A DNA stretch of 57,677 bases from CANGYM01 sp044235825 (GCA_044235825.1 JBIIHL010000001.1:1-57677); one strand, 5' to 3'; shown: positions 1 to 9,670, counted from the first letter of the stretch. Made by a program: numbers and translations. Notes: generated by a model not told the origin, from the letters alone.

Positions 1-9
1 AGAAACGCA

Positions 10-2514
10 TCAATACATTCCATCCAGACTTTCAGGAGAGTCTCCAGCGCCCTCTGGAGAAGGCCCCGTGCTGTCCCCAGGAACCTCAACGGTTTTTTGC
101 TCTAAATCTTGACCGGGGATAAAGGCCTCAACAATGCTGCCGGGTGTATCTGACGGCACAACGACGCCCGATTGCAAATCCGTGGACACCAAACGAATCC
201 CCGGAGGCATCCGAAACGGCACAGACGGCATGGTGGGCAAAACGGTTTTCATAAAATCAATAAACACCGGAACTGCCACGCTGCCGCCGGTTTCTTTGCG
301 GCCAAGGGTTTGGGGCTGGTCATAGCCGTAATAAATCCCCACCACCAGATCAGGGGAAAAGCCCAAAAACCAAACATCGCGACTGTCATTGGTGGTTCCC
401 GTTTTTCCAGCCAAAGCATACCCGGGAAAAGCAGCACCAATTTTGGCCCCCGTTCCCCGCGCCACAACCCCGCTGAGGATATTCACAACCTGATAAACAT
501 GACGGGGATCCGCCAAGGTTTCCCGATCATCGGGCAACAGGGGGGGATCTTGATCTTGCCACGTTTGATTCAAACATGCATCGCAGGGACGATTGTCATG
601 GCGAAAAATGGTTTTTCCATAGCGATCCTGAATTCGATCCACCAAAGAGGGACGGATTTTTTTGCCGCCATTGACCAGCTCGCCGTAGGCCTGTGTCATT
701 TTCAAAAGCGTGGTTTCGTTGGATCCCAAGACCGAAGAATAGTAAGGAGGCATTTTATCATAAATCCCAAACCGATGGGCAACATCCTGTATAGGTTTTA
801 ACCCGATAGCGAGGGCTAAACGTACAGTCATCAGGTTACGCGAAAGTTCCATGCCCCGCCGCAAGGTGGTGAGACCATAAAAATCATCGGAATAATTGCT
901 GGGTTTCCAGATACGGTCCTGATCTGCACCCAAAATCTCCATCACCACCGGCGCATCCAACAGACGGCTGTTGGGGGCATAGCCGGATTCCATGGCCGCC
1001 AAGGCCACAAAGGGCTTAAACGAAGAGCCAGGTTGCCGTGTGGCCTGGGTGGCACGGTTAAATTCACTGCCATCAAAGGAAGTGCCCCCCACCATGGCAT
1101 AAATACGTCCTGTGTGGGGATCCAGAGCCATCATGGCCCCATTGACTTTGGGCACTTGCTGAATGGTCCAAGACTCTTGTGTTTCTAGGGTTGTTTTTTC
1201 TGTTTCCCCCTTACTTTCCGAAGACAGCGGGGTTGTGTCTTTGGCAATCCAAACAATATCCCCCACCGAGAGAATATCTTCAAAAGAGCTGATGGGAAGA
1301 AACGGTTGGCCCGCTTTCTTGGCCACCCGCATTTTCCAACCTAAGGCTGAACGGGGCAAGATCACCTGACGTCCGTCTTCGGTTGTCCCAGAAACAGATT
1401 GTTTTTCAACTGATTGAACATAAAAAAGCGTCCAGCCCAAACGCTGAAACGCATGGGCGTAGTGTCGCCAACAAAGGACATTGTTGGGATCATCGCAGGC
1501 CGTTGGCAAAGACGGGGCATGCCCCACAACGCCATCCCAAGCCCGAGCGCGACGATCAAACGCCACAGCTCCGCGCATAAAGGCCTTTTGCGCCTGTTCC
1601 TGCATCATGGGGTTTAAGGTTGTCCGCACAGATAACCCCCCTGTATACAGGGCCTGAGACCCATACCGATTCACCAGATCGCGACGAATTTCCTCAGAAA
1701 AATACGGGGCATCGACATAGGAAAGGGTAAAGGCCTTAGGGGGCAAAAGAGGTTTCTTTTGATACAAAGCCACATCCTCTGGCTTTAAAACCCCCGTTTC
1801 CCCCATGCGGGAAAGAACCCAATTCCGTCTGGCCAAAGCCGCATCGTGATTTTTGACAGGGTGATAGTTGCTGGGCGCCTTGGGTAAAGCCGCCAGAAAC
1901 GCGGCTTCATCAGGGGTTAATTCTGTTAAAGCTTTACCAAAATACCGCTGAGCCGCACTGCCAATACCATAGCTGCCCAAACCAAAATAAATTTCATTAA
2001 GGTATAATTCTAAGATGGTTTCTTTGGAAAGGGCTTTTTCAATGCGAAAAGCCACAATGGCCTCTTTCACTTTCCGCTCTAAAGATTTTTCATTCCCCAC
2101 CAAAAAATTTTTGGCCACCTGCTGGGTGATGGTCGATGCCCCCTGACGTCGCCCTGTATGATTGACCCATGACCATGCATTCAGGAAAACGGCCCGCGTG
2201 ACCCCCCGAAAACTAACACCCTTGTGGTGAAAAAAATCGGCATCTTCGGATGCCAAAAACGCATGAACCACCAAGGGGGGCATCATGCTGTAGGGCACAA
2301 AAACACGGCGCTGCTCGGCATATTCCGTGATCATCTGGCCATCGGCGGCATAAAGGCGCGTTGTGATTTTGGGTGTATATTGTTTCAGGGTTTCATGATC
2401 CGGTAAATTCCGACTGAAATAGACATAGCCAATCCCAATAGCCACCCCACCCACCATGGCCAGAGACAGCATAATCGAAAAAGTCAAAACCAAAAAACGG
2501 GGCATAGTTCGCAT
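10..2514 (-). CDS. mrcA: Penicillin-binding protein 1A (bifunctional transglycosylase/transpeptidase)
   Basis: An 834-residue class A penicillin-binding protein that polymerises lipid II and cross-links peptidoglycan at the outer face of the inner membrane. One N-terminal membrane anchor lies at about residues 7-31. The GT51 glycosyltransferase domain follows, with the catalytic Glu90 in SEDADFF and the GASTITQQ motif at 125-132. An OB-like insertion spans about 300-450. The transpeptidase domain has the nucleophile in SSFK (Ser497), SRN at 558-560 and KTGTT at 704-708, so both activities look intact. It is the last gene of a minus-strand run after amiC, with only 3 bases between them, which fits joint expression of wall synthesis and wall hydrolysis. 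The length is normal for the family and no frame disruption is seen. The assignment is secure; mrcA versus ponA is only a naming choice. Confidence 0.97.
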   Translation of the reverse strand: MRTMPRFLVLTFSIMLSLAMVGGVAIGIGYVYFSRNLPDHETLKQYTPKITTRLYAADGQMITEYAEQRRVFVPYSMMPPLVVHAFLASEDADFFHHKGVSFRGVTRAVFLNAWSWVNHTGRRQGASTITQQVAKNFLVGNEKSLERKVKEAIVAFRIEKALSKETILELYLNEIYFGLGSYGIGSAAQRYFGKALTELTPDEAAFLAALPKAPSNYHPVKNHDAALARRNWVLSRMGETGVLKPEDVALYQKKPLLPPKAFTLSYVDAPYFSEEIRRDLVNRYGSQALYTGGLSVRTTLNPMMQEQAQKAFMRGAVAFDRRARAWDGVVGHAPSLPTACDDPNNVLCWRHYAHAFQRLGWTLFYVQSVEKQSVSGTTEDGRQVILPRSALGWKMRVAKKAGQPFLPISSFEDILSVGDIVWIAKDTTPLSSESKGETEKTTLETQESWTIQQVPKVNGAMMALDPHTGRIYAMVGGTSFDGSEFNRATQATRQPGSSFKPFVALAAMESGYAPNSRLLDAPVVMEILGADQDRIWKPSNYSDDFYGLTTLRRGMELSRNLMTVRLALAIGLKPIQDVAHRFGIYDKMPPYYSSVLGSNETTLLKMTQAYGELVNGGKKIRPSLVDRIQDRYGKTIFRHDNRPCDACLNQTWQDQDPPLLPDDRETLADPRHVYQVVNILSGVVARGTGAKIGAAFPGYALAGKTGTTNDSRDVWFLGFSPDLVVGIYYGYDQPQTLGRKETGGSVAVPVFIDFMKTVLPTMPSVPFRMPPGIRLVSTDLQSGVVVPSDTPGSIVEAFIPGQDLEQKTVEVPGDSTGPSPEGAGDSPESLDGMY

Positions 2515-2517
2515 CCT

Positions 2518-3882
2518 TTAGGGCTGCCACGATACGTGTTGAGAAGTTTTAGGATGGTCGTTGAAATAAGACTGTGTTGCCGCCACAATCCCCCGCACCA
2601 ATTTTTCACGATGGCTTTTTTGCAGCAAAAGCCATTCCTCCTTAGGATTGGATAAATACCCCATTTCAATCAGAACCGACGGCACATCTGGGGCTTTTAA
2701 AACCACAAACCCCGCAAAACGGTGGGATTCATATTTCAGTTTAATGGATGAAGACAGCTCTGTGACCAAACGTGTGGCATAATCCGCGGACGCATTCATG
2801 GTGCCCCTTTGAACCAAATCAATCAAAATGTTGCTGACATCTTCGGATTCCCCCGATAAATCAACGCCGGCAATGATATCAGATTGATTTTCTTTATTGG
2901 CCAATTTGGCCGCTTCACGGTCAGACGCGCGTTCAGAAAGGGTATAAACAGACATACCCGTGGCTTCGGCATTCATCGCTGAATCCGCGTGCAGGGAAAT
3001 GAACAAATCCGCCTTGGCCGATCGGGCCACATCAATGCGCCCCCTCAGGGATATGTATTGATCACCATTGCGCGTCATAACCACTTTGTATCCTGGCAAC
3101 GCTCGAAAAGCTGCGGCCAATTCTTGGGCTGCCTTTAAAACCAAATTTTTTTCTTGGGTGCCCCGTTTCCCGCTGGCCCCTGGATCTTTGCCTCCATGAC
3201 CTGGGTCCAAGACAATAACGATAGGCTCTTTGGAAACAGGGGAAAAAGAGGCGTTTTTTTCTGTCTCCAAAGCGTCCAAAGCGGCTGTTTGCTTTTCCTG
3301 CTTCACCGTCTCTTGACTCGCTTCAGCGCTTTGGGGGGACGATAAAACAACGGGCGGCAAGGCGGTTGCCGACGGTGTTTTCAAAGATGCCTCTAAAGGT
3401 TTTTCATGATCCGGTGTATCCTGAAGAGGCGAATCTTGCCTTGTCATCATCAAAGGCCGAGGGGGAGATTCCTGAGAAAGAACAGGTTTTTTCTCTGCCA
3501 CTACGGGATTGGCAGGGCGGATTTTGGAAAAAGCAATGGATAGGATGGGGGGGCGATAGCCAGCCTCAACCGAGGCGCTACCCGCCAGATCAAAAACCAG
3601 ACGATAGGTATTTGGGCTGTTTTTTGCCCGACGAAAGGCCTTAACGACCCCCCCCTTAGGCAAAGAGGGATTGTTAGCATTCCAAGTGGTTCTTTTTAAA
3701 TCAATCACCAAACGATCCGGATGGGTCAAGGTAAAAACCCGCATTTCAGGTTTTGTTTTTTCCAGAAAGGTCATCTGAATCGACTTTGGCCCCACAGTCA
3801 CAGCCATAAGGGCGTTAGGATCAGCCTTAGCGCCACCCCCAAAGGCCAAAATCAGAAAAAACAACCACAGCGCGGCCTTCAT
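2518..3882 (-). CDS. amiC: N-acetylmuramoyl-L-alanine amidase with AMIN domain (AmiC type)
   Basis: A 454-residue periplasmic amidase that cuts the bond between MurNAc and L-alanine during septum splitting. A signal peptide covers residues 1-20 (hydrophobic core, cut after AKA). An AMIN domain at about 25-118 would target it to septal wall or the Tol/FtsN zone. A low-complexity Pro/Ser/Gln/Lys linker spans about 125-215. The Amidase_3 domain follows, with LDPGHGG, zinc ligands His229, Glu244 and His298 (ISLHAD), and the catalytic Glu406 in LIEMGYLSN. All expected residues are present. It lies between cckA and mrcA on the same strand, a common alphaproteobacterial order for amiC-mrcA. The linker is long but not unusual. 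Confidence 0.96.
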   Translation of the reverse strand: MKAALWLFFLILAFGGGAKADPNALMAVTVGPKSIQMTFLEKTKPEMRVFTLTHPDRLVIDLKRTTWNANNPSLPKGGVVKAFRRAKNSPNTYRLVFDLAGSASVEAGYRPPILSIAFSKIRPANPVVAEKKPVLSQESPPRPLMMTRQDSPLQDTPDHEKPLEASLKTPSATALPPVVLSSPQSAEASQETVKQEKQTAALDALETEKNASFSPVSKEPIVIVLDPGHGGKDPGASGKRGTQEKNLVLKAAQELAAAFRALPGYKVVMTRNGDQYISLRGRIDVARSAKADLFISLHADSAMNAEATGMSVYTLSERASDREAAKLANKENQSDIIAGVDLSGESEDVSNILIDLVQRGTMNASADYATRLVTELSSSIKLKYESHRFAGFVVLKAPDVPSVLIEMGYLSNPKEEWLLLQKSHREKLVRGIVAATQSYFNDHPKTSQHVSWQP

Positions 3883-3900
3883 GGTTTTTCTTTATTTTTT

Positions 3901-5703
3901 TTAAGATTCCAGAACTGTTTTAACAGTCCCCGCCAATTGTTTCAAGCTAAAGGGTTTGGGAATAAAATGAACATGATCCAAACTTTCCAGCTTTTTTCGG
4001 ATGCTTTCTTCTGCATAGCCGGAAACGCAAATGACTTTCAAATGGGGGTCTTTTTTGCGCATAATTTCAATTAAGGTTGGGCCATCGATGATGGGCATCA
4101 TCACATCCGTCAGCAAAAGATCGATTTTTAAATGAGGATCATTTTGCAGGATTTGCAGGGCGACATCACCACTGCGGGCCTCGATAACCGTGTAACCTTT
4201 ATTTTTTAAAACACGAGAGCTGAAAATCCGCACCGGATCTTCATCCTCCACAAGCAAGATGGTTCCCATACCTGTGAGATCACCGGTTTTTTCTTCGGTC
4301 ACCACCTCAACAACGCGTTCAGGTCCCGTATAACGGGGCAAATAAATTTTAAAGGTCGTACCGCGGCCTAGGGCGCTATGAACCTCGATAATGCCCCCAC
4401 TTTGGCGCACAATGCCATAAACGGTTGCCAAGCCCAATCCTGTTCCTGATCCCACTTCTTTTGTGGAAAAAAAGGGATCAAAAATTTTGCTTAAATGACT
4501 CGAATCAATGCCTTTTCCTGTATCCGTTACACTCAGGATCACATAATCGCCCGAGGGTGTCGTATCATTGCCGATATTCAAAGCCTCTGCCAACGTCACA
4601 TTTTCCGTGCGCAGCAACAAAGATCCCCCATGCTCCATGGCATCTCTGGCATTCACGCATAAATTTACAATAACCTGCTCTAACTGGGTTTTATCAGCGC
4701 GGACATTCCAAACCTCTCTGACATGTTGAACATCCAGCTGAATGGATTCGCCAATCAATCTTTGAAGCAAATGGGTAATTTCAGCAATAGCATCCGGTAT
4801 TTTTAAAACCTGAAGTTCCAGTTTTTGCTGGCGGGAAAACGCCAACAATTGACGAACCAAAGCCGTAGCCCGTTTTGCATTTTGATGAATGTGGTTGATA
4901 TCCGCAAAAGAGGGATCGCCCGCAATATGCCGCTGCAAAAGCAAATCACAAAACCCGCTGATGGCGGTGAGCAAATTGTTAAAATCATGGGCAATCCCCC
5001 CTGCCAATTGCCCCACAGCTTGCATCTTTTGAGACTGAGAAAATTGCATTTCCAGCATTTTGCGATCGCTAATATCGATTAAATAAACCAGAAATTCAGC
5101 AGGAAGGTTTGTGTTGTCCGATGATGGCCATTGTAAATGAACCAGCAATGTTTTTTCAGGACCAGAAAGATCGATTTTTTTTAAGACATTAAAGGATTTT
5201 AGCGGCATCTCAAAACGGGTATACCTTTTTTCGGCAACAAAGGTTTCAAATTGAGAGGCGATATATGTTTTTTGGGAATCGTCAATAAAATCAAGAAAAT
5301 CCTGATTAAAAATACGATCCTCTTCCAGACCAATCATCTCACAAAACGCAGGGTTCATGCTTTTGATTTTACCATTTTCTTCTAAAAGGGCCAACCCAAA
5401 GGGAGCATTAAAGAAATAAGATTGTAGGAGATCTTTATCCTGTAAAATAATCTGCTGGCCTCGCGTATAGGACAACTCTGAAAAGCGTGATCTGGCATTT
5501 TGTTTTCTTTTGTAGCGCTCAAAAAAAACCAATCCAAAGAGCCATAGACTGACTATAAGCAAAAAAAGACACCATGCGTAAAGAAACACAAGGGTATTTG
5601 ACATGCTCGTGATATACACCACCAAACAGGTCACAAGGATCATGACCCCTGCGGTGGTAAAAAATCCTTTTTGTGAACTAAAGAAGGCTTTCATTCTAAT
5701 CAT
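3901..5703 (-). CDS. cckA: CckA-type hybrid sensor histidine kinase
   Basis: A 600-residue inner-membrane hybrid kinase. Two transmembrane segments lie at about 13-33 and 37-61 with almost no periplasmic loop. A PAS domain spans about 92-215, followed by a HisKA domain with phospho-acceptor His239 in GGIAHDFNNLL. The ATPase domain has an N-box around Asn351, DTGKGI at 394-399, and GTGLGL near 420. The C-terminal receiver domain has acidic residues near 486-488 and phospho-acceptor Asp533 in LLTDVMMP. The HDFNNLLTAISGFCDLLL signature and overall architecture are those of CckA, which in alphaproteobacteria feeds the ChpT-CtrA/CpdR cell-cycle relay. That role is inferred from family; chpT and ctrA are not in this window. 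Its first 8 bases overlap the end of the glycosyltransferase gene upstream, implying translational coupling. Confidence 0.93.
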   Translation of the reverse strand: MIRMKAFFSSQKGFFTTAGVMILVTCLVVYITSMSNTLVFLYAWCLFLLIVSLWLFGLVFFERYKRKQNARSRFSELSYTRGQQIILQDKDLLQSYFFNAPFGLALLEENGKIKSMNPAFCEMIGLEEDRIFNQDFLDFIDDSQKTYIASQFETFVAEKRYTRFEMPLKSFNVLKKIDLSGPEKTLLVHLQWPSSDNTNLPAEFLVYLIDISDRKMLEMQFSQSQKMQAVGQLAGGIAHDFNNLLTAISGFCDLLLQRHIAGDPSFADINHIHQNAKRATALVRQLLAFSRQQKLELQVLKIPDAIAEITHLLQRLIGESIQLDVQHVREVWNVRADKTQLEQVIVNLCVNARDAMEHGGSLLLRTENVTLAEALNIGNDTTPSGDYVILSVTDTGKGIDSSHLSKIFDPFFSTKEVGSGTGLGLATVYGIVRQSGGIIEVHSALGRGTTFKIYLPRYTGPERVVEVVTEEKTGDLTGMGTILLVEDEDPVRIFSSRVLKNKGYTVIEARSGDVALQILQNDPHLKIDLLLTDVMMPIIDGPTLIEIMRKKDPHLKVICVSGYAEESIRKKLESLDHVHFIPKPFSLKQLAGTVKTVLES

Positions 5704-6634
5704 TCTTTTTTATCAAGGATTCGAGGGATTCAATAACCCATTGAGGGGAAACATTCATTAAATTTTTCTCCCTAAAGACCTTTACCCATGGCCCCCGCTG
5801 AGCGCAACGCACAGGATCCGAAGCATATGAAAACAGGGCCACTGTCGGGGCACCGGCAACACTCAAAAGATGCAAAGGCCCTGTATCATTGCCAATGGCA
5901 AAAATCGCTTTTCTGCCCAATGTGGCCAAATCTTGAAACTGGGTCTTTCCTGTCATATCCACACATTCAGGAACGGCTTTTTTGATGTGTTGGTTTAGAT
6001 CAGCATCAATACGTGTGCCAATCAAAAGGGGGGTGATGTTTTGCTGCACCAAATACGATGCCAGTTCGGTGTAATGCGATACAGGCCACCGTTTTTCCGG
6101 ACGATGGGCCGATCCCCCAGGCACCAGTAAGGCAAAGGGGTTCTGAGGACAGGCCACATCAGAAGACACCGCCCAATCCACCCGCGGAGGATAGAAACGG
6201 GTTAAACCGGCCAAAGCCAATTGTTCATTGAAACGTTCAATGGTGTGCATGGTTTTTCGGTGGGGCGTGTTGTGGCGATAACGACATCCCGCCACAGCAC
6301 CGGACCAATGATCAGGCTGATGGGGCCAAAGCATCCAGAAATAAAACGCTGTACGGTCACTGTTTTGCAGGTCATACACGCGATCAAATCCTTGGCGCAA
6401 AAACCAAGACCGAAGATTTTTTATACCTTTTATATCCCAAAATTTTGGCTTTTTATCCTCAACAACGGCATCGAGCCAAGGAACATCCGCCGCAATGTTA
6501 TGATAAGGGGCGCAGGTCAACAGGGTGATTCTATCCTGAGGATGATGGGATCGTATGGCCTCAAAGGCGCCCATGGCTTGGACGAAATCGCCAAAGGCTC
6601 CATGCTTGATCACCAAGATACGCTGGGACATCAT
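5696..6634 (-). CDS. Glycosyltransferase family 9 (heptosyltransferase-like)
   Basis: A 312-residue GT-B fold enzyme of the ADP-heptose:LPS heptosyltransferase family, acting on the cytoplasmic face of the inner membrane. The N-terminus (ILVIKHGAFGDFVQAMGAF) is the typical acceptor-domain start. The C-terminal half has LLVPGGSAHRPEKRWP and the nucleotide-sugar motif AIGNDTGPLHL at about 250-260. WaaC/WaaF or a related LPS-core transferase is likely, and gmhB for ADP-heptose synthesis is present at 29.4 kb. The exact sugar cannot be read from sequence. It is first in the minus-strand run with cckA, amiC and mrcA. Two consecutive ATG codons begin the ORF; either may be used. Confidence 0.88.
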   Translation of the reverse strand: MMSQRILVIKHGAFGDFVQAMGAFEAIRSHHPQDRITLLTCAPYHNIAADVPWLDAVVEDKKPKFWDIKGIKNLRSWFLRQGFDRVYDLQNSDRTAFYFWMLWPHQPDHWSGAVAGCRYRHNTPHRKTMHTIERFNEQLALAGLTRFYPPRVDWAVSSDVACPQNPFALLVPGGSAHRPEKRWPVSHYTELASYLVQQNITPLLIGTRIDADLNQHIKKAVPECVDMTGKTQFQDLATLGRKAIFAIGNDTGPLHLLSVAGAPTVALFSYASDPVRCAQRGPWVKVFREKNLMNVSPQWVIESLESLIKKND

Positions 6635-6663
6635 GACCTAAGATAATGTCTTAGGATCAAAAA

Positions 6664-7182
6664 TCAACGCTCGTCCATGGGGGGATCCATGGGGATAGGC
6701 GTTCCCATCGTGTGATTCATCATATGGCCTTTGGGCATGGGTGCGGATGCAGGGGGAATCATCCCATCACGAGAGCATTTTCTGTACGTAAACCAGATTT
6801 TTCTCTGCTCAGGAGTTAACATACGCCACACCTGAAGATCCGATTCAAATCGAGCGCTGTTCATAGCTGCGGAAGCAGCATTGTACTCATCAAACATCTT
6901 TTTCAAATCAGCTTCATTTTTGGCGGTGCTTTCCAAAGCCTGATACAGAGCGCGTTTCTTATCCCGCATATCAGAGCGAGCCTGGCGCAAAATATCCCCC
7001 TGCTTTTCGTCAATGGCGCGAAGTTTTTTTTCAAGATCTGCGGGTGGCTTTAACGCATCGAGAGAGCGTTCAAAGGGGGGTTTGCACATCATGGAACGAT
7101 CTTTGCCAGGGCCCTGCGGTGCAGCAGCCCAAGACGTCGAGACCAAAGCCAGCATTAAAATCAGTGTACGGATGATGATCAT
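6664..7182 (-). CDS. Spy/CpxP-like small periplasmic protein with Met/His-rich tail
   Basis: A 172-residue exported protein. The start at 7182 is chosen because a strong AAGGGGG ribosome site lies just upstream and the product then opens directly with a signal peptide (MIIIRTLILMLALVSTSWAA). An upstream in-frame ATG at 7218 would add 12 residues and bury the signal. The mature part is a charged helical protein with LTPEQRKIW, an LTxxQ-type motif as in Spy/CpxP-family periplasmic chaperones or metal sensors. The C-terminus is rich in Met, His and Pro (GHMMNHTMG and so on), which could bind copper or another soft metal; that is inference. Two cysteines flank the helical part. The family match is weak, so treat the function as unknown exported protein, possibly envelope stress. 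Confidence 0.7.
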   Translation of the reverse strand: MIIIRTLILMLALVSTSWAAAPQGPGKDRSMMCKPPFERSLDALKPPADLEKKLRAIDEKQGDILRQARSDMRDKKRALYQALESTAKNEADLKKMFDEYNAASAAMNSARFESDLQVWRMLTPEQRKIWFTYRKCSRDGMIPPASAPMPKGHMMNHTMGTPIPMDPPMDER

Positions 7183-7371
7183 AAGACCCCCTTCTAAAAA
7201 ACAAAAGGACAATTGCATGCGACTATAGGGGGTAATCCTTCACAGGACAATTGTTTTTTTGAAATTGGACGCGCTAACCAAAGACGCCGCCTGAGAGAGT
7301 TTCCCTAAGCAGAGAAGGACAACAGCAAAAAAAGCCTAAATTCTGAAAACACCCACAAAGGGGGCATTTCA

Positions 7372-7812
7372 TTATAACGCTTGATCAAAAGGCGCGAGAT
7401 CGTCCTGTGACAGAGCATTCTGGTTGGGGCCGGAATCTTGGCCTTTGGCATTAATGTCCCGATCCACAAATTCAATATAGGCCAAAGGCGCTGCATCACC
7501 ATAGCGAAAACCCGCCTTAATAATGCGCGTATAGCCCCCAGGACGGTCTTGATAACGATCCGCCAACGTGGTGATCAGCTTTTCAACAATCGCATCATCC
7601 CGCAAAACAGAAAACAACAAACGACGGTCATGCAACGTGGCACCACGGGCACGGCTGACCATTTTTTCGATGTAGGGACGCAGCTCACGGGCCTTAGGCA
7701 ACGTGGTTTTGATCTGTTCGTGCTTCACCAAAGCGCAAGCCATATTGGCCAGCATGGCGGAACGATGGGAAGACGTTCTGTTAAGTTTACGACCTTTAAT
7801 ACCATGTCTCAT
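7372..7812 (-). CDS. rplQ: 50S ribosomal protein L17
   Basis: A 146-residue L17, a large-subunit protein near the exit tunnel. The N-terminus MRHGIKGRKLNRTSSHRSAMLANMA is diagnostic, and the LITTLADRYQDRPGGYTRI section follows. The C-terminus carries a short Asp/Gln-rich extension (from about residue 122), a frequent variation in alphaproteobacteria. It is the last gene of the secY-adk-rpsM-rpsK-rpoA-rplQ run, 24 bases after rpoA. I saw no convincing intrinsic terminator after it. Confidence 0.98.
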   Translation of the reverse strand: MRHGIKGRKLNRTSSHRSAMLANMACALVKHEQIKTTLPKARELRPYIEKMVSRARGATLHDRRLLFSVLRDDAIVEKLITTLADRYQDRPGGYTRIIKAGFRYGDAAPLAYIEFVDRDINAKGQDSGPNQNALSQDDLAPFDQAL

Positions 7813-7836
7813 GACACATCACCTTTTATGTTAGCC

Positions 7837-8865
7837 TTAGAAGGGCTCTTCAATACGTCTGGATAAATCTTCGATGTTTTCTGGGGGCCAGTCAGGGATT
7901 TCCATACCCAGAGCCAACCCTAATTTGTCCAACTCATCTTTGATTTCATTCAAAGATTTCCGGCCAAAATTAGGCGTGCGCAGCATTTCATATTCGGTTT
8001 TTAACACCAAATCCCCAATGTACACAATGTTATCGTTACGCAGACAGTTGGCGGCACGAACAGAAAGCTCCAGATCTTCAACCTTGCGCAGCAAGTTTTT
8101 ATTAAACGGCAGATCAGGATGATCTTCGGCGCGGGTATGGCCACGGGCGGGCTCTTCAAAGGTAATGAAGGGCTGCAACTGATCTTGAATAATCCGACTG
8201 GCCAAGCCCACAGCATCCTCAGGCGAGAGGGTTCCGTTGGTTTCGACGCTCAGCAAAAGCTTATCATAATCGGTGACCTGTCCCACACGGGCACCTTCAA
8301 CCCGAAACGCCACACGCTGCACGGGGCTGTAAATCGCATCAATGGGGATCAGACCTAAAGGGGCATCTTTGGGCAGGTTTTCGTTAGCAGGGACGTACCC
8401 CTTGCCCGTTTCTACCACCAGCTCAGCATCCAGCTCGGCATCTTTATCCAAAGTACAAATCACAACCTCAGGGTTTTTAATCTGAACATCATGGGGCAAG
8501 GAAATCATGCCCGCTGTTACCACACAAGGGCCTTTGGCCTTCAAGGATAATTTTTTACGGCCATCGCTGAGCACGGAAACGGCAAGCGTTTTTAAGTTCA
8601 AGATGATATCTGTCACATCCTCGCGCACACCGTTGATGGAGGAGAATTCGTGCAAGACATTTTTAAACGTCACATTGGTAATGGCGGCCCCTTGCAAAGA
8701 AGACAGCAAAACACGGCGCAGAGCATTTCCCAAGGTGACACCAAAGCCACGCTCTAGGGGCTCCACCACAATGGTGGCGGCATTTTTGTTAGAGGCATCC
8801 CGAGCGATTTTCATCGACGTGGGCTTAATCAACGCTTGCCAGTTTTCTTGCAGCATACTTTTCAC
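7837..8865 (-). CDS. rpoA: DNA-directed RNA polymerase alpha subunit
   Basis: A 342-residue alpha subunit. The N-terminal assembly domain (about 1-235) contains GFGVTLGNALRRVLLSSLQGAAIT, the dimerisation and beta-binding region. The C-terminal domain (about 255-325) carries LELSVRAANCLRNDNI, the surface that contacts UP elements and activators, and ends with IKDELDKLGL. The length is typical for the class. It sits between rpsK and rplQ, the standard order of the alpha operon. Nothing unusual was seen in the sequence itself; the unusual thing is the separation of this operon from spc. Confidence 0.98.
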   Translation of the reverse strand: MKSMLQENWQALIKPTSMKIARDASNKNAATIVVEPLERGFGVTLGNALRRVLLSSLQGAAITNVTFKNVLHEFSSINGVREDVTDIILNLKTLAVSVLSDGRKKLSLKAKGPCVVTAGMISLPHDVQIKNPEVVICTLDKDAELDAELVVETGKGYVPANENLPKDAPLGLIPIDAIYSPVQRVAFRVEGARVGQVTDYDKLLLSVETNGTLSPEDAVGLASRIIQDQLQPFITFEEPARGHTRAEDHPDLPFNKNLLRKVEDLELSVRAANCLRNDNIVYIGDLVLKTEYEMLRTPNFGRKSLNEIKDELDKLGLALGMEIPDWPPENIEDLSRRIEEPF

Positions 8866-8883
8866 CTTTGGCCCTAAAAGAAA

Positions 8884-9282
8884 TTAAACACGACGACGTT
8901 TCGGAGGACGGCACCCATTATGAGGAATAGGGGTCACATCCCGAATGGACGATACAATGAAACCAGCGGACTGCAACGCACGCAAAGCCGATTCCCGACC
9001 GGAACCCGGACCATTCACCTGAACATCCACAGTTTTCATGCCATGCTCCATGGCATCACGGGCAGCCTTTTCGGCGGCAACCTGCGCGGCGTAGGGGGTA
9101 GATTTCCGCGCACCCTTAAAGCCATTGGCCCCCGAGGTGGACCAAGCAATGGTGTTGCCCTGCTGATCTGTGATGGTGATGATGGTGTTGTTAAACGTGG
9201 AATTCACGTGCACAACCCCGACAGAGATATTTTTACGCTCAGAACGCTTTAAACGCGCTGTTTGCTGCTTTGCTTTGGCCAT
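8884..9282 (-). CDS. rpsK: 30S ribosomal protein S11
   Basis: A 132-residue S11 of the small-subunit platform. Diagnostic stretches are VHVNSTFNNTIITITD, GANGFKGARKSTPYAAQ and the C-terminus DVTPIPHNGCRPPKRRRV. The length is normal. It lies 13 bases after rpsM and 18 bases before rpoA in the minus-strand alpha operon. Confidence 0.98.
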   Translation of the reverse strand: MAKAKQQTARLKRSERKNISVGVVHVNSTFNNTIITITDQQGNTIAWSTSGANGFKGARKSTPYAAQVAAEKAARDAMEHGMKTVDVQVNGPGSGRESALRALQSAGFIVSSIRDVTPIPHNGCRPPKRRRV

Positions 9283-9295
9283 ACCCTAAAATCCA

Positions 9296-9670
9296 CTATG
9301 ATGTTTTCTTCTTGCCGGCAATGGCCACGGCTTTCCCTTTACGGGTGCGGGCATTGCTGGACGTCCGCTGACCCCGAACGGGCAGGCGCTTGCGGTGACG
9401 CAGGCCACGATAACACGCCAAATCCGTCAATCGCTTAATGTTCATGGAAACTTCACGACGCAAGTCCCCTTCAACAACCACGTTCTCGTCAATATAAGAA
9501 CGGATTTTTAAAACGTCGGCATCGCTGAGCTGATGGACACGCACCGAAGGATCAACCCCAACGGCGGCGCAAATGGATCGGGCCACAGCAGGACCAATCC
9601 CATGAATGTAAGTCAAAGCAATCACCAGACGCTTTGCTGTCGGAATGTTAACACCGGAAATACGGGCCAC
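9296..9670 (-). CDS. rpsM: 30S ribosomal protein S13
   Basis: A 124-residue S13, which contacts the P-site tRNA and L5 at the subunit interface. MARISGVNIPTAKRLVIALTYIHGIG and the basic tail RGLRHRKRLPVRGQRTSSNARTRKG are typical. It follows adk by 62 bases, the largest gap inside the alpha run, so a local promoter or processing site could lie there, although none is obvious. Confidence 0.98.
   Translation of the reverse strand: MARISGVNIPTAKRLVIALTYIHGIGPAVARSICAAVGVDPSVRVHQLSDADVLKIRSYIDENVVVEGDLRREVSMNIKRLTDLACYRGLRHRKRLPVRGQRTSSNARTRKGKAVAIAGKKKTS

Noticed and set aside
172..801. Plus-strand frame inside mrcA
   Set aside because: Antisense to the conserved transpeptidase domain; no family character.
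7183..7371. Terminator after rplQ and repeated GGACAATTG
   Set aside because: GGACAATTG occurs twice but with no stem plus T run in the right direction; too weak to annotate.
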